This document shows, one piece after another, positions 58,435 to 64,000 of a stretch of DNA of 64,000 nt. Numbering within the stretch: position 1 is the first letter of the stretch; every line of letters begins with the position of its first letter. The position numbers were made by a program, and so were the translations under genes. The DNA is from CAXTEJ01 sp964243295. GTDB lineage: Bacteria > Actinomycetota > Actinomycetes > Actinomycetales > Angustibacteraceae. The notes under the pieces were generated by a model. The model made no database searches. It was not told the DNA's origin and saw only the letters and a list, made by a program, of their open reading frames with translations. The stretch spans positions 59,786 through 123,785 of the forward strand of contig CAXTEJ010000005.1 of NCBI GenBank assembly GCA_964243295.1. Reading direction: 5' to 3'.

Positions 58435-59142
58435 TCACGGGGAGGGTGGGGGGCGCAGGGTGGCGAGCACCGGGAGGTGGTCGCTGGCGGCGCGCAGGTC
58501 GGCGAGCCACAGCCCCTGCTCGGGCCCGGCGACGCCGATCTGCTCGACGCCGACGTCAGCCGACACCAGGACGGCGTCGATCCGCCGCCGGGGATCGCGC
58601 GCCGGGTAGGTCGGCGGGCCGTCGGCTCCGGCGTCCAGCAGGGTGCGCTGCAGCAGCGCCCACGACGGACCGGACGGCGGTTCGTTGAGGTCGCCGGCGA
58701 CGACGAGAGGGCCGGGCCCGACCTCGGCCAGCACCTGACGCACGTGCGCGAGCCGCTCACCCTCGCGCAACGGGAGGTGGACGCTCACCGCGGTCAGCGG
58801 CGCCGAGCCGGCGAGCCGCACCCGGGCGAGGGCGTAGCCGCGGGTGCGGGTGAGCGGCGTGCGGACCGGCAGCGATGCCGAGCGCCCCACCAGGACGTCG
58901 ACCGCGCGCCCCGCGAACACCGCGGTCCCACCGCTGCCGCGGCCGCCGGCGACCCACCGCAGCCCGCTCTCGCGCGCCAGCCGCCTCACCCGGTGACGGG
59001 TGAGCGGGCGGCGCGGCACCTCCTGCAGGCAGGCAACGTCAGGGCGGCACGAGCGCAGCGCGTGCGCCACGGCGTCGGCGTCGTCGAGCAGGTCGTGGAC
59101 GTTCCAGGTGAGCAGCCGCAGCGGCCGCGCCCCGTCGCTCAC
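58435..59142 (-). CDS. endonuclease/exonuclease/phosphatase family protein
   Basis: A 235-residue Mg-dependent phosphoesterase with all EEP residues visible: TWNVHDLL, CLQEVPRR, VSVHLPL, VAGDLNEPP, RIDAVLVS and SDHLPVLA. Substrate may be DNA, a phospholipid or a nucleotide. GTG at 59142 lies ten bases after the first ROK kinase stop. No signal peptide. Confidence 0.88.
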   Translation of the reverse strand: MSDGARPLRLLTWNVHDLLDDADAVAHALRSCRPDVACLQEVPRRPLTRHRVRRLARESGLRWVAGGRGSGGTAVFAGRAVDVLVGRSASLPVRTPLTRTRGYALARVRLAGSAPLTAVSVHLPLREGERLAHVRQVLAEVGPGPLVVAGDLNEPPSGPSWALLQRTLLDAGADGPPTYPARDPRRRIDAVLVSADVGVEQIGVAGPEQGLWLADLRAASDHLPVLATLRPPPSP

Positions 59143-59152
59143 GACGCGGCCG

Positions 59153-60193
59153 TCACAGCAGCCGGCTGCTGCGGTGACGGCGCCGGCGGAAGATGCGCGC
59201 GCGGTCGCGAGCGAGGTCGGCCGCACCGATCAGCCCCGCCTCGTTGCCGAGCTGGGCCCGCACGATGCGTGCCTCGGGGCGGAAGCCGCGGCCGGTCAGC
59301 TGACGGCGGAAGGCCTCGCGGGCCGGGTTGAGAAGCAGCTCACCGGCCTCCGAGACGCCGCCGCCGATGACGAACAGGCCCGGGTCGAAGTTGGCCGCGA
59401 GGTTGGCGAGACCCACACCGAGCCAGCGCCCGATCTCCTCGAACAGCTCGACCGCCGCCGGGTCGCCGTCCTTGGCCGCCGCCGTGACCAGCGGGCCGGT
59501 GATCCTCGTGGCGTCGCCGTCGACCCGCTCGAGCAGGTCGTGGGCGACCGGCGAGCCGGCCGAGGCGAGCTCACGGGCCTCGCGCACGAGCGCGTTGCCG
59601 CTGGCGTACTGCTCCCAGCAGCCGCGGTTGCCGCACTCGCAGCGGTGCCCGGACGCGACGACCTGCACGTGCCCGAACTCGCCGGCGACGCCGTACCGGC
59701 CGCGGTAGAGCTCACCGTCGATGAGCACCCCACCGCCGATGCCGGTGCCGAGGTTGACGCAGACGACGTTGTCCTCGCCCTGCGCCGCGCCGAAGCGCCA
59801 CTCGGCCCACAGCGCGGCGTTGGCGTCGTTCTCGACGACGACGGGCAGGCCGACCCGGCGGCGCATGGCGTCGCGCAGCGGCTCGTGGCGCCAGGACAGG
59901 TGAGGGGCGAACAGGACCGAGGACTGCGTCGCGTCGACGAAGCCGGCCGCGCCGATGCCGACGGCGAGGGCCTCGCGGTAGTCGCGCAGCTCGCTGATGA
60001 CCTCGGCGATGGTGTCCTCGACCACCTGCGGGCTCTTGCTGCGGTGGGGTGTCTCGCGGCGTGCGCGCTGCAGCACCCGGCCGTCGGTGTCGACGAGGCC
60101 GGCGGCGACCTTGGTGCCGCCGATGTCGACGCCGATCGCCGGCCGTTGCAGCGACTGCAGCGTGCGCGGCGCCTCGGCGCGCCGCTCGGTCAT
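59153..60193 (-). CDS. ROK-family sugar kinase (glucokinase type), copy A
   Basis: A 346-residue ROK protein. The phosphate loop AIGVDIGGTKVAAG, VENDANAALWAE, AGEFGHVQV and the zinc motif CECGNRGCWEQY are intact, so an active hexokinase is likely. There is no DNA-binding N-terminus, which sets it apart from ROK repressors. ATG at 60193 overlaps the other ROK gene (ATGA). A basic C-terminal tail (RRRRHRSSR) is extra. Confidence 0.9.
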   Translation of the reverse strand: MTERRAEAPRTLQSLQRPAIGVDIGGTKVAAGLVDTDGRVLQRARRETPHRSKSPQVVEDTIAEVISELRDYREALAVGIGAAGFVDATQSSVLFAPHLSWRHEPLRDAMRRRVGLPVVVENDANAALWAEWRFGAAQGEDNVVCVNLGTGIGGGVLIDGELYRGRYGVAGEFGHVQVVASGHRCECGNRGCWEQYASGNALVREARELASAGSPVAHDLLERVDGDATRITGPLVTAAAKDGDPAAVELFEEIGRWLGVGLANLAANFDPGLFVIGGGVSEAGELLLNPAREAFRRQLTGRGFRPEARIVRAQLGNEAGLIGAADLARDRARIFRRRRHRSSRLL

Positions 60194-61137
60194 GCCCGGC
60201 CCCGGGCGAGGTCGGCGACCCCGATCATCCCTGCCTCGTTGCCGAGCGTCGCCGCCTGCACCTCGATCGGCGGGCGGTGACCGCGGGCCGGCAGGTTGCG
60301 GCGCAGCGCACTGCGGGCAGGCTCCAGGATGAGGTCGCCGGCAGCGACGACACCGCCGCCCACCACGAAGGCGCGCGGGTCGAGCACGGCGGCCATCGAC
60401 GCCATGCCCTCGCCGAGCCAGCGGCCGAGGTCGGCGAGCAGCTCGACCGACGCGGGGTCACCTTCCTGAGCGGCCTGGGTCACCATCCGGCCCCGCAGCC
60501 GCTTGGGCTTTCCCTCGCACAGCTCGAGCAGCCGCGCCGCGTGCAGGCTGCCGGACGCGACGAGCTCTCGGGCCTCGCGCTCGAGCGCCGAGCCGGACGC
60601 GTACTGCTCCCAGCAGCCGCGGTTGCCGCAGCCGCAGCGGATGCCGTCGGGCACGACGCGCACATGGCCGACCTCGGCCCCGAGCCCGCCGGCGCCGCGC
60701 AGCAGGGCGCCGGCGACGACGATGCCGCCGCCGAGGCCGGTGCCGACGGTCAGCAGCACCATGTCGTCGACGTGCTTGGCCGCGCCGAACCGGAACTCGC
60801 CCCACGCGGCGGCGTTGGCGTCGTTCTCGACCGCCACCGGCAGCTGCAGCCGCTCGCGCAGGTCGGCGCCGAGCGGTTCGTCGCGCCACGCCAGGTTGGG
60901 GGCGAACAGCACGGTGCCGGACGTCGAGTCGACGAACCCGGCCGCGGCCACGCCGACCGCCGTGACGTCGTGGCTCTCCCGCAGCTCGCGGACCGCGTCG
61001 CCGATCTGCTCCTCGATGAGATCGGCGTCGGTGGCCGGCGTCTCCCGCCGGGTCATGGCGACGAGCGTGCCGGCGCCGTCGACGACGCCGGCCGCGATCT
61101 TCGTGCCCCCGACGTCGACCCCGATGGTCAGCCCCAT
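60190..61137 (-). CDS. ROK-family sugar kinase (glucokinase type), copy B
   Basis: A 315-residue ROK kinase, clearly paralogous to the downstream copy: TIGVDVGGTKIAAG, VENDANAAAWGE, GAEVGHVRV and CGCGNRGCWEQYASGSALERE. Gly-rich and zinc motifs are complete. Either copy may be the main glucokinase. It overlaps the CxxC protein gene upstream by ten bases. Confidence 0.9.
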   Translation of the reverse strand: MGLTIGVDVGGTKIAAGVVDGAGTLVAMTRRETPATDADLIEEQIGDAVRELRESHDVTAVGVAAAGFVDSTSGTVLFAPNLAWRDEPLGADLRERLQLPVAVENDANAAAWGEFRFGAAKHVDDMVLLTVGTGLGGGIVVAGALLRGAGGLGAEVGHVRVVPDGIRCGCGNRGCWEQYASGSALEREARELVASGSLHAARLLELCEGKPKRLRGRMVTQAAQEGDPASVELLADLGRWLGEGMASMAAVLDPRAFVVGGGVVAAGDLILEPARSALRRNLPARGHRPPIEVQAATLGNEAGMIGVADLARGRA

Positions 61138-61655
61138 GCTGCTGCTCCGTCCTGCTCGTCGAGGCCCCGGGCGGGCCCGTGCGTGTGGTGGTCGTCGTGG
61201 TCGTGGAGCGCCACGTCGTCGTCGCGCACCGGGATGTGCACCGGGTCGGCGGACGTCGGCCGCGGCGTGGGCGCGTCAGCCGGGGTGCCGGTCGGCTGGG
61301 CGGCTGACGCGGTCAGCCCGCGCAGCGCCGCGGCGAGGGACTCGGCGGCCGTCGCGAGCTGCTCGACCAGCTCGGGGTGAACCGAGCGGACCGCGTCGAT
61401 GCCGCGGCACACGGGGCAGGCCCGGCAGGAGGAGACGTCGTGTGCCGCCCCGGCGGGAGCGGGGCCGGCCGGAGCAGGACCGGCAGGTCCGTCGGCGGGC
61501 GGTGCGGCCCGACCCGGTGCGGCGCCACGCGGCGGGGTCGCACCCGACGCGGCCTCACCGGGCACGGCCCGGCCCGGCGCAGCGAACCAGCCGCCGAGGC
61601 TCTCGAGCAGCCGGGCGGCCTCGTGCGCGGCGCTGCCGACGGTGGGCTCGGTCAC
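61128..61655 (-). CDS. CxxCPxC-motif protein, hypothetical
   Basis: A 175-residue protein with an N-terminal helix (AAHEAARLLESLGGWF), a long Ala/Pro/Gly linker, the cluster CRACPVCRGIDAV, a helix (HPELVEQLATAAESLAAALR) and a His/Asp-rich tail (DDDVALHDHDDHHTHG) that could bind metal. Similar proteins adjoin ArsA-like ATPases in actinobacteria. GTG at 61655 overlaps the ATPase stop (GTGA). Function unknown. Confidence 0.78.
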   Translation of the reverse strand: MTEPTVGSAAHEAARLLESLGGWFAAPGRAVPGEAASGATPPRGAAPGRAAPPADGPAGPAPAGPAPAGAAHDVSSCRACPVCRGIDAVRSVHPELVEQLATAAESLAAALRGLTASAAQPTGTPADAPTPRPTSADPVHIPVRDDDVALHDHDDHHTHGPARGLDEQDGAAAWG

Positions 61656-62836
61656 CGCACCGGCCACAGCTGCGGGTCGGGCTCGAAGTGCACGCGCAGC
61701 CGCCCGGCGCGCAGCGCGGCGTCGGCGGTGCGGCAGCGGCGCAGCGCCGAGGGCAGCCGCAGCACCCGGCGATGAGCGCCGACGGTGACCACCAGGTCGT
61801 CGCCGTCGCGGGCCAGGTCGAGGTCGCCCGCGCGGGCCATCGGCAGGTCGAGCACCAGGTCGAACCCGGTGCCGGCGCGCTCGACACCGACCGGGCCGGG
61901 GCCCTCGCCCGCCAGCAGCGCCGACGTCCCGTCGCCGTAGACCTGCCTGCCCAGCGCGGCCAGGGCGTCGGTGCCGACGGGCTCGCCGGCCAGGTAGGGC
62001 ACCCGTCGCACCGGCACCGGCGCGACGTCGGCCTCCAGGCGGGTGAGCCGGCGCTGCTGGGCGGCGGCCCACGACCGGCGCCAGCCGTCGGCGCCCTCAC
62101 CGGGCACCACCCGGTTGGCGAGCACGGTGTCGACGGCGAAGCCGTGCAGTGCGAGTGCAGTCAGCGTGCGCAGCGACTCGGCCACGACGACCGACTCGGG
62201 GGTGAGCACGAGCCGCACCGACGTCGTCGGTGACCGCAGCACGCCGGCGACCTCGGCGAGGTGGTCGCGCAGGTCAGCCAGGGCGGCGGCGACGTCGGCC
62301 GCGGGCAGCTCGACACCGCCGACGCGCGTCAGCGAGCGGGCGGTGAGGCGCTGGGCGGCCAGCAGCCGGTCGACGAGCCGGGCCAGCACGTCGGGCAGCG
62401 TCACCAGCCGCAGCGCCCCAGCGGTCGACGGGCAGTCCACGACCAGCAGGTCGAGCGGCCCGGCACCGGCCGCACCCGTCGCCACGTGGTCGCGCAGCGC
62501 AGCCAGCACGAGGACGTCGGCGCCGCCCGGCAGGTCGGCGAGCGCACGGGCCGGCACGCCGAGGGCGCCCAGCGTGCGGGCCACGTGGTCGGGGACGGCG
62601 TCCCGCCGCTGCGCCAGCGCGGCGCGGGCGTCGACCTGCAGGGCCAGCAGGCCGGGCTCCACCTCGACGGGGTGGGCTTGATCGAGCCGGCTCCCGAGGA
62701 CGTCGGCGAGCGAGTGGGCCGGATCGGTCGACACCACGAGCGCGCGCAGGCCGCAGCGCGCTGCGTGGACGCCGGCCGCCGCCACCAGGGTGGTCGTGCC
62801 GACGCCGCCCTTGCCGGTGTGCAGGAGGACGCGCAA
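61652..62836 (-). CDS. ArsA/GET3-like ATPase with altered P-loop
   Basis: A 394-residue protein of the ArsA family. The deviant Walker A reads HTGKGGVGTTTL: the signature Lys is kept, but the P-loop Lys before the hydroxyl residue is Thr (ACG). VVSTDPAHSLADVLG (switch I), LDLLVVDCPSTAGAL (Walker B region) and a small C-terminal beta domain like HSP20/Get3-tail follow. TTG at 62836 is the only sensible start, two bases after the SRPBCC stop. Position matches Rv2184c. ATP hydrolysis may be impaired. Confidence 0.82.
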   Translation of the reverse strand: MRVLLHTGKGGVGTTTLVAAAGVHAARCGLRALVVSTDPAHSLADVLGSRLDQAHPVEVEPGLLALQVDARAALAQRRDAVPDHVARTLGALGVPARALADLPGGADVLVLAALRDHVATGAAGAGPLDLLVVDCPSTAGALRLVTLPDVLARLVDRLLAAQRLTARSLTRVGGVELPAADVAAALADLRDHLAEVAGVLRSPTTSVRLVLTPESVVVAESLRTLTALALHGFAVDTVLANRVVPGEGADGWRRSWAAAQQRRLTRLEADVAPVPVRRVPYLAGEPVGTDALAALGRQVYGDGTSALLAGEGPGPVGVERAGTGFDLVLDLPMARAGDLDLARDGDDLVVTVGAHRRVLRLPSALRRCRTADAALRAGRLRVHFEPDPQLWPVR

Positions 62837-62837
62837 C

Positions 62838-63284
62838 CTAGCTCTCGACCCGCTTCTTGAGCTCGTTGAGCGCGGTCTCGATGATGCTCTTCTCGGCCTT
62901 GCGCTTGAGCATGCCGAGCATCGGGATGGTGACGTCGACGGTGAGCTCGTACGTGACGCGGGTGCCGCCGCCCGCCACAGCCAGGGTGTAGCTGCCGTCG
63001 AGGGCCTTGACGAGCTTGCCGGGCGCGGCGATGGTCCACGACACGCGCCCGGCGCCGTCGGAGGCGACGTCCCAGGTGTAGTCCAGCTCGTAGCTGTCCT
63101 TGATCGCACCCGCGTCGAGCACGAAGGCCACGCGGGCCGCGCGCCCGCCGGGACCCTTCGACCGCACCTCGGCCTGCTTCACCGCATCGGCCCACTGGGG
63201 GTAGGCGTCGAAGTCGGCGATGACGGCGAGCACCTGCGAGGGCGGCGCGTCGATCTGCGTCGTCGACGCGGTGCGGTCGGCCAT
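62838..63284 (-). CDS. SRPBCC (START-like) lipid/cyclase-fold protein
   Basis: A 148-residue small-ligand-binding fold. STTQIDAPPSQVLAVIADFD opens the helix-grip domain, AYPQWADAV follows, and SIIETALNELKKRV is the long C-terminal helix. Resembles Rv2185c, its positional equivalent. ATG at 63284 has GAGAGG eight bases upstream. TAGCCT at 63368-63363 may be the -10 of the operon running through the ATPase and kinases. Confidence 0.9.
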   Translation of the reverse strand: MADRTASTTQIDAPPSQVLAVIADFDAYPQWADAVKQAEVRSKGPGGRAARVAFVLDAGAIKDSYELDYTWDVASDGAGRVSWTIAAPGKLVKALDGSYTLAVAGGGTRVTYELTVDVTIPMLGMLKRKAEKSIIETALNELKKRVES

Positions 63285-63385
63285 CGGTGGTGCCTCTCGA
63301 GGGGGGTCTGCGGGCGGAACGGCTCGGGCCCTCCAGCTCGGCCTTCCCCCGGGTCGCTGGGAAGGCTACAGCGCGAGAGCGCAGG

Positions 63386-63784
63386 TCACAGGAGCAGCCC
63401 GAGCACGTACAGCACGAGCAGCAGCACCACGCAGCCGGCGGTCCCCCCGCCGGCCATCAGCGCCACCGTGGCGGGCATCGACCGTGGCAGGCGCGCACCG
63501 AGCGGCTGGTCGTGACCCGCCGCGAGCTGCGCGAGCATCCCCTCGGCGAGGGCGTCGACATCGACGTCGGCATCCGGGTCGACCGCCACGTCCAGGCCGT
63601 GGTCGGCGCGGTCCACGGCGGCGGGGTCGTCGTCGTCCGGCAGCGGCTGCCCGTCCGGGGCGGGCACTCGGACGTCGGCCGGCGCGGCGAGGGAGCCGAA
63701 GCACAGGGAGCACCAGGCCATGCCGGTGCGCACCGTGGCCGCGCAGTGCGGGCAGGTGGGGCGGCTCGGTGCGTGCGTCTTCAT
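63386..63784 (-). CDS. zinc-ribbon, acidic, C-terminally anchored membrane protein
   Basis: A 132-residue protein: N-terminal zinc ribbon CPHC...WCSLC (residues ~11-28), an acidic central part (PLPDDDDPAAVDRAD and DPDADVDVDALAEGM), and one C-terminal helix (TAGCVVLLLVLYVLGLLL). ATG at 63784 gives the zinc ribbon close to the N-terminus; the frame to 63841 adds only Arg/Pro residues. Tail-anchored topology may relate to the nearby Get3-like ATPase, but that is speculation. Confidence 0.72.
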   Translation of the reverse strand: MKTHAPSRPTCPHCAATVRTGMAWCSLCFGSLAAPADVRVPAPDGQPLPDDDDPAAVDRADHGLDVAVDPDADVDVDALAEGMLAQLAAGHDQPLGARLPRSMPATVALMAGGGTAGCVVLLLVLYVLGLLL

Positions 63785-63839
63785 CCTGGGGGCTCTCGGC
63801 AGCGGCGCCGGGGTCCTTGAGCGCACCCGCGGCTCGCCC

Positions 63840-63944
63840 ACCGCACGGCCGCGGGCTCGCGGTGAGGACGTCGTGCCCCGGCGCGATCGCGGCGCGGGCG
63901 AGGTGGCTGCCGGCCTCGCCCGCGCCGACGATCTGGTTCGTGCT
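63840..63944 (-). pseudogene. relic of an NAD(P)-binding (F420-dependent reductase-like) domain
   Basis: Read leftwards from 63944: SSTNQIVGAGEAGSHLARAA then IAPGHDVLTASPRP. This is the first beta-alpha-beta of a Rossmann fold as found in F420-dependent NADP oxidoreductase-like proteins (IxGAGxxGxxLA..A..GHDV..ASSR). Nothing recognisable follows, and no start codon precedes it before the SDR stop. I treat it as a fragment. Confidence 0.55.
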
Positions 63945-63946
63945 GC

Positions 63947-64000
63947 TCAGACGCTCGTGTACCCGCCGTCGATGAACCACTCGGCGCCGTTGACGTGCGT
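63947..64000 (-). CDS. short-chain dehydrogenase/reductase, C-terminal end only
   Basis: The last 17 codons before TGA read THVNGAEWFIDGGYTSV. The NG..WFIDGGYT pattern is the usual C-terminus of classical SDR oxidoreductases. The rest lies beyond base 64000. Confidence 0.8.
   Translation of the reverse strand, partial: THVNGAEWFIDGGYTSV

Noticed and set aside
1..64000. CRISPR array, tRNA/rRNA gene, prophage or complete insertion sequence
   Set aside because: No regularly spaced repeats, no T-loop/anticodon patterns and no transposase or integrase gene were recognised.

Overview
The window is very GC-rich and densely packed, with many GTG starts, GTGA/ATGA stop-start overlaps and TANNNT -10 boxes placed 6-7 nt before start codons. 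Together with a LexA/LysM SOS pair bearing TCGAAC-N4-GTTCGA boxes, NrdR plus B12-dependent NrdJ, a class II DAHP synthase, PASTA kinase, Rv2175c-like protein and CrtYc/CrtYd lycopene cyclase, this points to an actinobacterium (Actinomycetota). Genus cannot be settled from the window. No tRNA, rRNA, CRISPR array or intact insertion sequence was seen.

Layout. 1-6050: partial DksA/TraR zinc-finger protein, MFS exporter, polar amino-acid ABC importer, GGDEF-EAL c-di-GMP enzyme. 6051-6330: a junction with a 42-bp repeat, a fossil ABC-ATPase C-terminus and an intrinsic terminator. 6331-10154: 5-oxoprolinase PxpABC beside an exported pyroglutamyl-peptidase-like protein. 10220-13640: looser, AT-richer stretch with a small DNA-binding-like protein, an ECF sigma/membrane-partner pair, a lipoprotein and a small membrane protein. 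13858-17463: nrdJ and nrdR. 17739-28704: a divergent island with a polyamine-type ABC importer, FAD amine oxidase and aminoaldehyde dehydrogenase on the minus strand, and TetR, UGT-type glycosyltransferase, glucosamine-kinase-like kinase and SIS sugar isomerase on the plus strand. 28770-30545: LysM pseudogene, LysM membrane protein and LexA. 30651-33301: class V aminotransferase and two exported proteins.

33468-44404 is a carotenoid region: CrtA-like monooxygenase, DUF4126, CruF-like hydratase, GT2, CrtD-like desaturase, then (after a CDP-alcohol phosphatidyltransferase and metF) crtE-crtI-crtB, converging on crtYc/crtYd. The gene set fits a monocyclic, 1'-hydroxylated, glycosylated carotenoid of the phleixanthophyll/myxoxanthophyll type. 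It sits inside a block resembling the mycobacterial Rv2172c-Rv2185c neighbourhood (metF, prenyl synthase, Rv2175c, PknL, AroG, acyltransferase, ArsA-like ATPase, SRPBCC protein).

44449-64000: Rv2175c-like protein, LysM-transglycosylase, PASTA kinase, EamA permease, NlpC/P60 hydrolase under a probable c-di-AMP riboswitch, sulfite-oxidase-like protein, threonine aldolase, DAHP synthase, a phosphofructokinase with PPi-type residues, acyltransferase, alpha/beta hydrolase, a TIGR00300 ornithine cyclodeaminase-like enzyme, an NTR-like surface protein, an endonuclease/phosphatase-fold protein, two tandem ROK kinases, a CxxC protein, an ArsA-like ATPase, an SRPBCC protein, a zinc-ribbon tail-anchored protein, a Rossmann-fold relic and the last codons of an SDR dehydrogenase.
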